From: DATFCK01 sp963728975
Lineage (GTDB): Bacteria; Verrucomicrobiota; Verrucomicrobiia; Chthoniobacterales; UBA10450
NCBI GenBank assembly: GCA_963728975.1
Contig: CAVSMF010000002.1
Span: 248,001 to 312,000, forward strand
Reading direction: 5' to 3'
Length of the DNA: 64,000 nt
Part shown: piece after piece, positions 28,892-38,587 of the stretch
Layout: the number at the start of each line of letters is the position of its first letter
How positions within the stretch are numbered: position 1 is the first letter of the stretch
Position numbers and translations under genes: made by a program
The notes under the pieces: generated by a model
What the model saw: only the letters and a program-made list of their open reading frames with translations
What the model was told of the DNA's origin: nothing
Databases searched by the model: none

Positions 28892-28981
28892 CGGGCAGCC
28901 GGTAGGATAGGAAAATTGCCCCCGATTGCAATTTACCGCCGGGAAATTGTAGGGCGTCTGGGTCAGACGCCAGGCGTCCCG

Positions 28982-29737
28982 TTAACCGGCGTCAGGCCCC
29001 GGCGCCTCACAAAATTCCGCGAGATCGGCCGGCAACGCCGCCGTCCACTCGCCTTCGCCTTCTATGGCCAGCTTGGCCGAATGCAAGGCGTGTCGCGGCA
29101 AAAGCAATCGCCGCTCGAGCGCCGGTGTCCAGCTGGTAGCAATGAACTCGAGGTAAAGATTTTCGTCCGGTCCATAAATCTTATCTCCCACAATTGGATG
29201 ACCAAGCGAGGCCAGGTGCACTCGAATCTGGTGGGTCCGGCCGGTGCGCGGCACCGCCAGGACCAGACTGAATTTGTCGCCGCCGGTTCTTACAAATCGG
29301 CGCTGGACGAAAAACTCAGTCTGGGCGGCCGCGCCGTGCTCGCAAATCGCCTGTTTCAACCAGATTCTGGACGGGCCGTGCCTGCCCTGGCGATCGATCG
29401 GGGAGTCGACTGTTGTTTTCTCCCAATCGGGCCAGCCCGTCACAATGGCCAGATATTCTTTTCGGATGCGATGCTCCTGCATCAGTAATCCAAACCGGCG
29501 GGCCGCTCCGGATGTTTTAGCTACCAGGACCAGACCGCTCGTTTCACGGTCGAGCCGATTAACAATGGAAACCTGGCCGCCATTCGCGATCTCGAATGCC
29601 AGGAGTTCGCGCAGTTGTTTCCAGAGGGTAGGCGCGCCAGTTGGCTTGGTCGGATGAACCAAGAGCAATGGCGGTTTATCCACCACCAGGTAATCGTCGG
29701 TTTCCGCCACCACTTCGAAATGGAGCAGGGGAGCCAT
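28982..29737 (-). CDS. RluA family RNA pseudouridine synthase
   Basis: A 251-residue stand-alone catalytic domain without an S4 domain, expected to isomerise uridine in rRNA or tRNA. The active-site loop reads NRLDRETSGLVLVAK, keeping the catalytic Asp; the His that usually precedes Arg in this loop is Asn here. VVDKPPLLLVHP, RKEYLAIV and GRTHQIRVHLASLGHPIVGD complete the family pattern. Divergent from the accB gene. The His-to-Asn change is seen in some family members and probably does not inactivate the enzyme. Confidence 0.88.
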   Translation of the reverse strand: MAPLLHFEVVAETDDYLVVDKPPLLLVHPTKPTGAPTLWKQLRELLAFEIANGGQVSIVNRLDRETSGLVLVAKTSGAARRFGLLMQEHRIRKEYLAIVTGWPDWEKTTVDSPIDRQGRHGPSRIWLKQAICEHGAAAQTEFFVQRRFVRTGGDKFSLVLAVPRTGRTHQIRVHLASLGHPIVGDKIYGPDENLYLEFIATSWTPALERRLLLPRHALHSAKLAIEGEGEWTAALPADLAEFCEAPGPDAG

Positions 29738-29897
29738 AGAGTAATGGAGTAGCGAACCGCCCGGTAATCAAAAGCCCAATACTCCAATACTCCATCTCTC
29801 CCACTCCCTTCCTCCTCCCTCGATTCCGGTGCTTGACCTGGCCCGCAAAACCGCTTTACCTAAACGCCCTAGCTGGATTCCCAACCGAGCCCGACCT

Positions 29898-30362
29898 GTG
29901 GACCTGAAAGAGATAAAAGCCATCATCGATTTGATGAAAGAAAACGACCTTTCCGTCTTCGAGATGGAAAAGGATGGATTTAAGCTCAAGCTCCAGAAAG
30001 GGGTTAACGGGACTATCCTGAGTGTTCCATCGGCAATACTGCCTGCTTCGGCTGGGACACCCGGTCAGACCGTTTCCAAGGAAGCGACCGGGCCGGAAGG
30101 CACGGAACAAGGTGGCGCAGGCAGCCTGCTCAAAGAGATCGCTTCGCCAATGGTAGGCACCTTCTATCGGGGGCCATCGCCGGACTCGCCCCCGTTTATT
30201 GATATTGGCGCGACCGTGACCGAGGAGACGGTGGTTTGCATTATTGAAGCAATGAAGGTGATGAATGAAATCAAGGCGGAAACCAGCGGGGTCGTCGCTG
30301 AAATATTGGTCGAAAACTCCAAGCCGGTGCAATTTGGCCAGGTTTTATTCAGGGTTCGCTAA
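29898..30362 (+). CDS. accB: Acetyl-CoA carboxylase biotin carboxyl carrier protein
   Basis: About 154 residues from the GTG at 29898. The biotinyl domain ends the protein with the acceptor lysine (about residue 120) in EAMKVMNE. The N-terminal helix (DLKEIKAIIDLMKENDLSVFEME) and a Pro/Ala/Thr-rich linker precede it. The GTG is preferred over an upstream CTG/ATG-type start because VDLKEIK matches the usual family beginning. It carries the carboxyl group in the first step of fatty acid synthesis. accC follows after about 50 bp. Confidence 0.93.
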   Translation: MDLKEIKAIIDLMKENDLSVFEMEKDGFKLKLQKGVNGTILSVPSAILPASAGTPGQTVSKEATGPEGTEQGGAGSLLKEIASPMVGTFYRGPSPDSPPFIDIGATVTEETVVCIIEAMKVMNEIKAETSGVVAEILVENSKPVQFGQVLFRVR

Positions 30363-30412
30363 CCACAGAGGGGTAGGGCGCGACTGCCAGGCGCGCCCCA
30401 TCGTGCGTCGAA

Positions 30413-31801
30413 ATGTTTGAAAAAATCCTGATCGCTAACCGGGGCGAGATTGCGTTGCGGGTAATCCGGGCCTGCAAGGAGCTTGGCACTCGGACCCTGG
30501 CTGTCTATTCGGAGGCGGACGTCGATTCCCTGCATGTGCAACTGGCGGACGAGGCCATTTGCATCGGGGCGGCCCCGAGCTCGGAAAGCTACTTGAAGAT
30601 CGATCGGATCCTGAGTGCGGCCGAAGTAGGCGATGTGGATGCCATTCATCCGGGTTACGGTTTTCTGGCTGAGAACGCGCATTTTGCCGAGGTCTGCGAA
30701 AGTTGCAAAATCAAGTTCATTGGTCCGCCGGCCAAGGCGATGCACGCCATGGGCGACAAAAATTCGGCCCGGGGCTGTGCCCGCAAAGCCGGAGTTCCGG
30801 TGACGCCGGGAAGCGACGGGATCGTGGAGTCGGAAAAGGATGCGATCAAGATTGCCAAGAAGATCGGGTACCCGATCATGATCAAGGCGGTGGCGGGCGG
30901 GGGCGGCCGGGGAATGCGAACCGCGCACAACGAGCCGAGCCTGGCGACCGCTTTTCACAGCGCCCGCCACGAGGCGGATAAAGCTTTTGGCAATCCGGCG
31001 GTTTACATTGAGAAACTGATTCTCAATCCGCGGCACATCGAGTTTCAAATCATGGCCGACGAACACGGCCATATGGTGCATCTCGGCGAGCGCGATTGCT
31101 CGGTCCAACGCCGCAATCAAAAGGTGATCGAGGAATGCCCTTCACCAATCATGACCCCGGCTCTTCGAAAAAAAATGGGGAGCGCCGCGGTCCGCCTGGC
31201 CAAATCGGTTGGATATCAGAATGCCGGCACCATCGAGTTCCTGGTGGACGCGAGCCGACACTTTTATTTCATCGAGATGAATACTCGGATTCAGGTGGAA
31301 CATACGATTACGGAAGAGGTCTACGGCTGCGATTTGGTCAAGGAACAGATCCGGATCGCGGCCGGGGAGCCCCTCTCCGAGCATGTCGCGCGGGCCCAGC
31401 CCCGCTCCCACGCCATCCAGTGCCGCATCAATGCGGAAGATCCGGCCCGGAATTTTCAGCCGTCCGCCGGCAAGATCGGCTTTTACTATGCGCCGGGCGG
31501 CCGGGGCGTGCGGATCGATTCCCATGTCTATAACGGCTACGTCGTCCCGCCTTTCTACGATTCGCTGCTTGCCAAATTGATCACCGTCGGCGCCACCCGG
31601 AGTTCGACTATCGACCGAATGCGCCGCGCCCTCGATGAATATTACATCGCCGGCATCAAAACCACCGTTCCGTTTCACGCCAGCGTTATGCGAAGCGCGG
31701 AGTTCCGGGATGGCAATTACGACACCGGATTTGTCGAACGCTTTATGGCTTCGGAAAACTTCGAGCTAACGGCTTCGGCCAATCGCCGGTTGCGCGAATA
31801 G
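30413..31801 (+). CDS. accC: Acetyl-CoA carboxylase biotin carboxylase subunit
   Basis: A 462-residue ATP-grasp enzyme that carboxylates biotin on AccB. The start MFEKILIANRGEIALRVIRAC is the conserved family start. The glycine-rich ATP loop (AVAGGGGRGMRTA, about 161-173), the YIEKLILNPRHIEFQIM segment, the EMNTRIQVEHTITE active site and the RINAEDP segment are all present. Length matches the family (about 450). It lies directly downstream of accB, and thiE begins four bases after its stop. Confidence 0.97.
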   Translation: MFEKILIANRGEIALRVIRACKELGTRTLAVYSEADVDSLHVQLADEAICIGAAPSSESYLKIDRILSAAEVGDVDAIHPGYGFLAENAHFAEVCESCKIKFIGPPAKAMHAMGDKNSARGCARKAGVPVTPGSDGIVESEKDAIKIAKKIGYPIMIKAVAGGGGRGMRTAHNEPSLATAFHSARHEADKAFGNPAVYIEKLILNPRHIEFQIMADEHGHMVHLGERDCSVQRRNQKVIEECPSPIMTPALRKKMGSAAVRLAKSVGYQNAGTIEFLVDASRHFYFIEMNTRIQVEHTITEEVYGCDLVKEQIRIAAGEPLSEHVARAQPRSHAIQCRINAEDPARNFQPSAGKIGFYYAPGGRGVRIDSHVYNGYVVPPFYDSLLAKLITVGATRSSTIDRMRRALDEYYIAGIKTTVPFHASVMRSAEFRDGNYDTGFVERFMASENFELTASANRRLRE

Positions 31802-31805
31802 AACA

Positions 31806-32465
31806 TTGCGAAGTTTACTCGATTGTCGGCTCTACGGCATCCTCGACTTGTCGTATATCAACGTCCAGGAAATCGGCCCGATGGCGGAAGCAATGATCGG
31901 GAGCGGGATCGATCTAATCCAATTGCGCGGAAAAGGACGAACCATCAACGAACTTGCCAAGTTGGCTGCCGCCCTGCACGAAATAACCGTTCGCGCGTCG
32001 GTTCCCTTAATTGTGAATGATTACGCGGTGATCGCCGCTCAGGTGCCGGTGGAAGGCGTGCACGTTGGCCAGGACGACGATTCGGTCCGGGTCGCGCGAG
32101 AAAAGGCCGGCCGGCCGATCTGGATCGGAAAATCCACCCATAGTCTCGAACAAGCGCGCGCGGCCGACCAGGAAGGCGCCGACTACATTGGATTTGGCCC
32201 GATCTTTTACACCCCTACCAAACCTGATTACAAACCGACCGGCCTTTCCGACATCAAACGGGTTCACCATGCAGTCGGCCGCCCGATTTTTTGTATCGGC
32301 GGAATCAAGCTCGAGAACCTGGAGCAGGTGCTCGCCGCCGGCGCCAGCCGCGTTGTCATCGTCTCGGGCTTGCTCAGGTCCCAAAACATCGCCGAGTATG
32401 CTCGCGCGGCAAAACATCTGCTCGTGTCCCAATCCGAAGTTCAAAGTCCGAAATCCGAAATTTAA
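31806..32465 (+). CDS. thiE: Thiamine-phosphate synthase
   Basis: A 219-residue TIM-barrel enzyme joining the thiazole and pyrimidine halves of thiamine. Recognisable elements: LIQLRGKGR (pyrophosphate site), LIVNDYAVIAAQVPVEGVHVGQDD, GKSTHSLEQA, DYIGFGPIFYTPTKP and FCIGGI. The start is a TTG four bases after the accC stop; no better in-frame ATG fits the family N-terminus. The C-terminal SQSEVQSPKSEI is repeat-like text. No TPP riboswitch was seen, consistent with its position inside an operon. Confidence 0.9.
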   Translation: MRSLLDCRLYGILDLSYINVQEIGPMAEAMIGSGIDLIQLRGKGRTINELAKLAAALHEITVRASVPLIVNDYAVIAAQVPVEGVHVGQDDDSVRVAREKAGRPIWIGKSTHSLEQARAADQEGADYIGFGPIFYTPTKPDYKPTGLSDIKRVHHAVGRPIFCIGGIKLENLEQVLAAGASRVVIVSGLLRSQNIAEYARAAKHLLVSQSEVQSPKSEI

Positions 32466-32467
32466 AA

Positions 32468-33385
32468 ATGTCCGTTCTCGTCGTTGGATCGATCGCGCTC
32501 GACACCGTCAAAACCCCGGTTGAAGAACATTCCGACCTCCTGGGCGGCTCCGCCTCCTACGCCGCGCTCAGCGCCAGCTTTTTTTCCCCGGTCCGGCTGG
32601 TCGGTATCGTTGGCAGCGACTTTCCTCCTGCCGAGTTCGAATTCTGGAAGTCGCGCAAGATCGATATTGCCGGGGTCCAGCGCGACCAGGGGAAAACATT
32701 TCGCTGGTCGGGCGAATATTCCTGGGACCTGAACACGCGGGAAACCCGCTCGGTCGCGCTTAACGTCTTCGAAAATTTCAGGCCGGCCTTGCCCGAATCG
32801 TATCGCCAAACCGATTTCGTTTTGCTGGCCAACATCGCGCCTGCTTTGCAAGCGCATGTGCTCGACCAAATGGAACGCCCCCGATTTGTTGTCGCCGACA
32901 CCATGGATCTCTGGATCGAAACGACCCGCCCCGATTTGGACGCCCTCCTGCCGCGGGTCGATCTCCTCATCCTCAACGACAGCGAAGCGCGCGAGATGAC
33001 CAAGGAAACCAGCCTGATCAAGGCAGGGCGGCGCATCCGCGAATTCGGCGCCCGCTATGTGGCAATCAAAAAAGGGGAGCACGGCGCCCTCTTGTTCGGG
33101 GAACAGGATCAGTTTTTCAGCTGTGGCGCATATCCGCTGGAAGACATTCACGATCCGACCGGGGCAGGGGACACCTTCGCCGGCGGCATGGCCGGTTACC
33201 TGGCCGGGGCGGTGAAGAAAGTGCATTTCAACGATCTGCGTAAAGCAATGATTTACGGGAGTGTGCTGGCCAGTTTCTGCGTTGAGGCATTTAGTCTCGA
33301 GCGGTTGCGCAAACTTTCGATGGACGAAATAACAAAGCGTTACGAAACGTTCAAATTGATGAGCCAATTCGAGGTGCCGATTTAA
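32468..33385 (+). CDS. PfkB family carbohydrate kinase
   Basis: About 305 residues from the ATG at 32468, which gives the standard MSVLVVGSIALDTV beginning; the longer in-frame extension overlaps thiE and is not needed. The PfkB signature 2 DPTGAGDTFAGG with catalytic Asp is near residue 230, and the first glycine pair (LGGSASYAA) is near residue 25. It should phosphorylate a sugar or nucleoside; the specific substrate is not evident. It starts 3 bases after the thiE stop. Confidence 0.88.
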   Translation: MSVLVVGSIALDTVKTPVEEHSDLLGGSASYAALSASFFSPVRLVGIVGSDFPPAEFEFWKSRKIDIAGVQRDQGKTFRWSGEYSWDLNTRETRSVALNVFENFRPALPESYRQTDFVLLANIAPALQAHVLDQMERPRFVVADTMDLWIETTRPDLDALLPRVDLLILNDSEAREMTKETSLIKAGRRIREFGARYVAIKKGEHGALLFGEQDQFFSCGAYPLEDIHDPTGAGDTFAGGMAGYLAGAVKKVHFNDLRKAMIYGSVLASFCVEAFSLERLRKLSMDEITKRYETFKLMSQFEVPI

Positions 33386-34392
33386 TGAGGCGCAATTTCT
33401 TGCCTGGAAACTCAGGCCGGCCGGCCCCGATGCCTGCCGGCAGAATAGTCGCGCTGGCCGTTGCCCTTTTTTGCCTGAGCCTAACCGGGGCCGAGGCGCG
33501 CCAGCCCTGGGTCACGCTTCAGGATTGTCATTACCTGATAAAACGGGCTAACGACGGCGACAGTTTTCACGTCAGCGTTAGCGGCAAGGAATACATCTTC
33601 CGGCTCTATTTTGTGGATACTCCCGAGACCGACACGGAATTTCGGGATCGCGTGGAAGAACAGGCCAAATATTTTGGGATCACCGTAGAGCAAACGGTAC
33701 AGGTCGGGGAAGTGGCCAAGGCGTTTACCCGGGAACGGTTGAGTCATCCGTTCATTGTTCGCACCTGCTTCGCCGACGCCATGGGTCGCAGCCGGCTCCC
33801 GCGCTTTTACGCCTTTGTTCAAACTAATACCGGCGATCTGGGCGAACAACTGATCGAGAACGGCCTCGCCCGGATCCACGGAAAGAGCGCTAAACCGGTC
33901 GTCCTGTTAACAGCCGCCTCCGAACGCGCCAAATTGAAGCAACTCGAGGAAAAGGCGCGTCTCGAAAAAGTCGGCGGTTGGGGCGTGAATCAAGGGCGGA
34001 TGACGGCGCGGGCTACCCAGGCGGAGAGCACCAAAGGCGTTGACCCGTTCGACGCGTTTTTTCATCCGGAAAAGGGCGCACCCGACCGACCGGCGGCGCC
34101 CCCCCGGGCCGCGGGCTCTCCGGAGCCGAAAGTCAGCCGATCGGTTAGGCCAAGCTCGCCGTTGCCAAGCCGCCCCGCCCCTTCCCGCACCGTGGCCGAC
34201 ACTAATGCTCTCAACCAACTCGACGTTAACACTGCATCGGCCACCGAACTGGAAAACGTTCCCGGGATCGGCCCGGTCCTGGCCCAGCGAATCGTCGCCG
34301 CTCGCCCTTTCCAAAGCGCCGACGACTTGAAAGGAGTCAAAGGAGTTGGAACGGGAAAGAAATACGAGCAGATCCGTCCCTTCTTCAAGTAG
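33385..34392 (+). CDS. Secreted thermonuclease-like protein with C-terminal helix-hairpin-helix
   Basis: A 335-residue exported protein. A long signal/TM segment (about 17-37) is followed by an SNase-like OB-fold: NDGDSFHV (57-63), RLYFVDTPE with catalytic Arg/Asp, FTRERL, and AFVQTNTGDLGEQLIENGLARI. A Pro/Arg-rich linker (about 205-270) leads to a ComEA-type double HhH (LDVNTASATELENVPGIGPVLA ... GVKGVGTGKK). The combination of DNA-cleaving and DNA-binding modules suggests extracellular DNA degradation or uptake. Its ATG overlaps the kinase stop by one base (TAATG). Confidence 0.83.
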   Translation: MRRNFLPGNSGRPAPMPAGRIVALAVALFCLSLTGAEARQPWVTLQDCHYLIKRANDGDSFHVSVSGKEYIFRLYFVDTPETDTEFRDRVEEQAKYFGITVEQTVQVGEVAKAFTRERLSHPFIVRTCFADAMGRSRLPRFYAFVQTNTGDLGEQLIENGLARIHGKSAKPVVLLTAASERAKLKQLEEKARLEKVGGWGVNQGRMTARATQAESTKGVDPFDAFFHPEKGAPDRPAAPPRAAGSPEPKVSRSVRPSSPLPSRPAPSRTVADTNALNQLDVNTASATELENVPGIGPVLAQRIVAARPFQSADDLKGVKGVGTGKKYEQIRPFFK

Positions 34393-34801
34393 CGCCGAAT
34401 TGCCAGCCAAATTCGCGCCCTGTCGTTAAGGTGGATCGAGCTGTCCCCAGCTCGATGCTAAACAATCGGCGAAGCCGCCGACTTTTCTCGCGTCCTGCAC
34501 CAAACCGCCGCGTTTGAAAAAAACGGCGGTTGAAACTCGAGTCCGGTGATTTTTGGTTGGCGTTGCCAAAGCTTCAGGTAGCGGTAATCAGCTCGCGAAA
34601 GGTTCTCGGAGTTGACTTTCTCCTTGGTCTTGCCGGCCCCGTTTCAGGCGCGGTTAGGCGGTTATTAATCGTTAGGCAAGTCTATCAACACAGCGTCCCA
34701 AATCGTCTGATTTATGTCCTCACGCAAAAACGAGGCCATCACTATTCTCCGGAGGAAATATAACGGCTGCCGAACGCAGCACGTCCTTAACCAAACAACC
34801 A
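34393..34801. other. Intergenic region with a variant family B hairpin
   Basis: A family B element at 34429-34462 has its core replaced: AGGTGGATCGAGCTG-TCC-CCAGCTCGATGCTAAA, still self-complementary. The rest, leader of the TonB-dependent receptor, holds no recognised gene or riboswitch. Confidence 0.7.
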
Positions 34802-37800
34802 ATGGAGAAACTGATGAAGACAAACCTGATTGCGAAATTCAAGATCAGCCTCGTCACCTTAATCGCCGGAGTTGGTCTTTCGACCAACTTGCGCGCTCAA
34901 GACGCAGGCCAGCCGGCGGCGACTGGCACGGCTGAAGCCGAGCGCGTCATCGTGACCGGTTCGAATATTCCGACCGCTGAAGAAGTCGGCCCGAACCCGG
35001 TCTTAAACCTGAACCGCGATTTGATTAACAAGTCGGGCGAACGCCAGGCGGCCGAGCTGCTGCGCGATCTGCCGGTGGCGAACGCCAACGGCGTGCCGAT
35101 TTCGAACAACGCCACTGGATTTACTCCGGGCGCTGCTTCGATCTCGCTGCGCGGCTTCACTCCGGAAGCGACCCTGGTCTTGGTCGATGGCCGGCGCGTT
35201 ACCCCGTATCCTCTGGGAACGGGCGGCGTCGTTTCCTTCCAGGACTTGTTTACCATCCCGCTGCCGGCCGTTCAGACGATTGAAATTCTGAAAGATGGCG
35301 CTTCGGCCGTTTACGGAGCCGACGCGGTTGCGGGCGTGGTGAACCTGAAGTTCTACAAGGAATACCACGGCGCCCAGTCCACTCTGCAATATGGCAACAC
35401 CCTGGATAAGGATGCGGCCATTTACAGTGGCGACGTGCTCTTCGGTGTCGGTGACGACAAGGTGAACATTGCCGGTGACATCAATTTCTATCACCACAAC
35501 TCATTGTTTAACCGCGACCGTGGCAACTCCTTGACCCCGCCGTTCCTGAGCACGAACTCGAGCCCGGAGAACCTCCAAATCAGCCAGGCAGTAGCCGTGG
35601 CCGCCGGCGGAGCGGCGGTGGGTGGAACCAGTCCAGTTGAGTTTGCTCATGCCCCCTTTGGAACCGACGGTTTGTCTCCGGCCGGCGCCTATACTTACTC
35701 GGGCGGTCGGACTTCGGTTTTTAACTACAACGCCGTTTCCGGTTCGTATCCCGAACAGGAACGCTGGGGCGGCTACGCCTCCTTCAACGACAAGATTTGT
35801 GAGGAGCAGGTCCAGCTTTACGGCGACTTCTATTATGAGGATGTTAAGACGCACAACGAGCTTGCTCCAACCGCCACCGGTTCGTTCTTTACTCCCGGCC
35901 AGGTCACTCTTGCCATTCCGCCCGGGCACGACCTCGGCGGTGCCGCACCGCCGAATACGCCTCGCTATGTCGGCCAGGGAACAGGTGCATTGCCCGGTGA
36001 GAGTGCTACAAACGTTCCCTTGGATGCCTTCAACCCATTCAACCCGTTCGATCAGATCATCTCCGGCGGCAGCCGCGCCCGTCTGGCTGAGTTCGGGAAC
36101 CGCTTGTTCGATAACGAGAGCGATGCCTGGCTGACCACCCTGGGTGTGAAGGGAGACAAGCTGTTTGACGGAAACTGGGGCTACGACGCCGGGTTCCGCT
36201 ACAGCCAGATCAAGAACACGTCGACCGGCACATTGGTTTCGACCTCCCGTTTTAACCGAATTCTCAATGCCAACGACCCGATCTTCGATCCGACCTCGAG
36301 TCAGTACATCGGAACCACAGTTCCGTTCAATCCGTTCACCGATTTTCGGATCCCATTTCCATCGAATGCGGCGTCGGTTAACTTCGCCACGGTGCACCCG
36401 AAAGATATCGACATTTCAAAGCTGGCTGAGCTCGATTTGAATATCTACACGATCGATCTGTTCGATCTCCCCGCGGGCGGCGTCGGCCTTGCCGTGGGCG
36501 CTCAGTTCCGTCGGGAAAACATCATTCAAAGTCCGGACCAAATTAACCTCGAGGGCGACACCATCGGCGCGTCCAAAACGGCAATAACCCATGCGGGACG
36601 CAAGGATTACGCGCTCTACAGCGAATTGAGCGTACCGATCGTCAGTCCCAGTATGGGAATCATGGGTCTGCATGCCCTCGAGCTGACCGGCTCGGCCCGG
36701 TTCGAAGAGTTCCTCAATAACAGCACCAACGTGTTGGTGCCCAAGGTGGGCCTGCGCTGGCAGCCGTTCGATGATCAGTTGACTATTCGCAGCACCTGGG
36801 GCGAAGGATTCCGCGAACCATCGCTCTTCGAGCTGTTTTCGTCGCCTACGTTCGCTCTCACCCCTACCCGGTTCAATGGAGTGACCGAGCCGGAAACGGC
36901 CACCCGATTGTCGAGCAATCCTACCTTGCAGCCGGAAGACTCCCGGGCGTGGACGGGTGGTGTGGTTTGGACGCCGAAATGGATTCCGCCGCAATACGGC
37001 GCGGTTACTCTTTCCCTTGATTTGTGGGATATCGAACGCACCGGTGTCGTAACCGCTCCCCTAAGCCAGGAAGTCGTGAACCGCTTTTCCCGCGGCGCCT
37101 TGCTTCCCGGAGAGCAAGTGCAACTCGATCCGGCAACTGGCGGCGTAAACTTTGTCGCCACTCTTTTCGAAAACGCCGGACGCCAAAATGCTCGCGGCGC
37201 CGATATGTCGGGTCAATGGCAGCTCCAGAGCGCCTGGGGGACCTTCACGGTCCTAAGTCAATGGTCCTACCTGGATCAGTTCATCTTCCAGGCCACAACC
37301 GAATCCATAACCCGCAATGTCACGGCCCAGGTTAGTAACAGTCTCGGCGGCGACGGCTGGTACCGTTGGAAAGGAGTGTCCCGGGTCGATTGGGCCTGGC
37401 ACAACTTGGATCTGAACGCCACCTGGCATTACACCGGCGGTTTCCGCGAAATCATCACGAACGGGGCGGCAGCCGGCGCCAACTTTGCCAACGGCGTCCA
37501 CGAACACTGGACCAATCCGACCAACTTCATCGACGTTCAAGCGGGATACACCCTGATCTTCTCTCCCCCGGTTGAATCCCAGCCGGTCGCCGGCTACTCC
37601 AAGGGCGGCAAGGAAGTAATGACCGGCAAGGATGGCAAGGCGATCGAAAGCACCGCCGCCTACACCATGCCGTGCTGGAAAACATTGTTGAACAACAGCA
37701 CGCTCACGGTCGGCTGTAACAACGTGTTTGGACAGGATCCGCCCGCAATGGTCGGATTGTTCTTCGGCAACGCCAACAATTATCCGGCGTTCGAATACGA

Positions 37801-37846
37801 CAACATCGGACGCTTCTGGTACGTCGAGCTCAAGAAGAAGTTTTAG
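34802..37846 (+). CDS. TonB-dependent outer-membrane receptor
   Basis: About 1010 residues. A signal peptide ends near LRAQ. A TonB-box-like ERVIVTGSNI is followed by the plug domain (about 45-190, with SISLRGF, VLVDGRRV, IEILKDGASAVYGADAVAGVVNLKFYK) and a large 22-strand barrel that ends in the aromatic WYVELKKKF. It imports a large ligand such as a siderophore, vitamin or glycan fragment; the ligand is not evident. Codons 1 and 5 are both ATG; the second (34814) has a GGAGAA before it and is the likelier start. A strong terminator follows. No TonB/ExbBD genes are adjacent. Confidence 0.93.
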   Translation: MEKLMKTNLIAKFKISLVTLIAGVGLSTNLRAQDAGQPAATGTAEAERVIVTGSNIPTAEEVGPNPVLNLNRDLINKSGERQAAELLRDLPVANANGVPISNNATGFTPGAASISLRGFTPEATLVLVDGRRVTPYPLGTGGVVSFQDLFTIPLPAVQTIEILKDGASAVYGADAVAGVVNLKFYKEYHGAQSTLQYGNTLDKDAAIYSGDVLFGVGDDKVNIAGDINFYHHNSLFNRDRGNSLTPPFLSTNSSPENLQISQAVAVAAGGAAVGGTSPVEFAHAPFGTDGLSPAGAYTYSGGRTSVFNYNAVSGSYPEQERWGGYASFNDKICEEQVQLYGDFYYEDVKTHNELAPTATGSFFTPGQVTLAIPPGHDLGGAAPPNTPRYVGQGTGALPGESATNVPLDAFNPFNPFDQIISGGSRARLAEFGNRLFDNESDAWLTTLGVKGDKLFDGNWGYDAGFRYSQIKNTSTGTLVSTSRFNRILNANDPIFDPTSSQYIGTTVPFNPFTDFRIPFPSNAASVNFATVHPKDIDISKLAELDLNIYTIDLFDLPAGGVGLAVGAQFRRENIIQSPDQINLEGDTIGASKTAITHAGRKDYALYSELSVPIVSPSMGIMGLHALELTGSARFEEFLNNSTNVLVPKVGLRWQPFDDQLTIRSTWGEGFREPSLFELFSSPTFALTPTRFNGVTEPETATRLSSNPTLQPEDSRAWTGGVVWTPKWIPPQYGAVTLSLDLWDIERTGVVTAPLSQEVVNRFSRGALLPGEQVQLDPATGGVNFVATLFENAGRQNARGADMSGQWQLQSAWGTFTVLSQWSYLDQFIFQATTESITRNVTAQVSNSLGGDGWYRWKGVSRVDWAWHNLDLNATWHYTGGFREIITNGAAAGANFANGVHEHWTNPTNFIDVQAGYTLIFSPPVESQPVAGYSKGGKEVMTGKDGKAIESTAAYTMPCWKTLLNNSTLTVGCNNVFGQDPPAMVGLFFGNANNYPAFEYDNIGRFWYVELKKKF

Positions 37847-37876
37847 CTCTCCCGTGTTGGTTAGGTAAAAACCAGT

Positions 37877-37915
37877 AAGGCAGCCCCGAACGCTTTCGGG
37901 GCTGCCTTCTTGTTT
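37877..37915 (+). terminator. Strong intrinsic terminator of the TonB-dependent receptor gene
   Basis: A perfect 14-bp stem (AAGGCAGCCCCGAA, loop CGCT, TTCGGGGCTGCCTT at 37877-37908) followed by CTTGTTTCTTTT, 31 bp after the stop codon. Confidence 0.9.
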
Positions 37916-38012
37916 CTTTTCCGGGAGGGACGAGCTCGTCTCGTCCACTACATCGAAACGAAGCCGGGTCTCGTCCCACTTATTTTTCCGGCCCCGGAAG
38001 AATGGCCAAACC

Positions 38013-38044
38013 GGTGGATCGTCCTCTCCGAGGGCGATGTTAAA
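38013..38044. repeat. Family B hairpin, solo copy
   Basis: GGTGGATCGTCCTCTCCGAG followed by GGCGATGTTAAA: the stem keeps CCTC/GAGG, with one G:U-type pair relative to other copies. Confidence 0.85.
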
Positions 38045-38096
38045 CCCGACGCGCCGCAGGCGCTCACAATCTTGTTGGCAATCGGATTACGGCCAC

Positions 38097-38562
38097 CAGG
38101 TAGGGACGCATCTCCGAGGCATCCGGGGTAGACGGGCAATAACGCGCTAATAAAATTCCGCGCCAACCCCCGCGGGCATCTCGGAGAGATGCCCCTACCT
38201 GCGCTGGCAGCTGCCAGGTAGGGACGCATCTCCGAGGCGTCCGGGGTTGATGGGTAACAACGCGCTAATAAAATTCCGCGCCAACCCCCGCGGGCATCTC
38301 GGAGAGATGCCCCTACCTGGGCTGGCAGCGGCCAGGTAGGGACGCATCTCCGAGGCGTCCGGGGTTGAAGGGCACCAACGTATCCCTCAACAAGTGGCGA
38401 GCCAACCCCCGGGCATCTCGGAGAGATGCCCCTACCTGGGCTGGCAGCGGCCAGGTAGGGACGCATCTCTGAGGCGTCCCGGGGTAGACGAGCAATAACG
38501 CGCTAATAAAATTCCGAGCCAACCCCCGCGGGCATCTCGGAGAGATGCCCCTACCTGGGCTG
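38097..38562. repeat. Family A tandem two-hairpin repeat, cluster 3 (4 units)
   Basis: Units start at 38097, 38215, 38333 and 38452 (period 118-119 bp, about 10 bp shorter than in clusters 1 and 2). Arms are as elsewhere. The spacer is GCGCTAATAAAATTCCGCGC in most units and a different one in the third. Lies between the receptor gene and the convergently oriented kinase gene. Confidence 0.9.
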
Positions 38563-38587
38563 AGCGCGCTGACTTGCCTGCCGACTC

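Noticed and set aside
32462..33367. 301-codon minus-strand frame opposite the PfkB kinase
   Set aside because: Antisense shadow; the kinase signature lies on the other strand.
35501..36397. 298-codon minus-strand frame opposite the TonB-dependent receptor
   Set aside because: Antisense shadow caused by high GC; the plus strand is a clear receptor.
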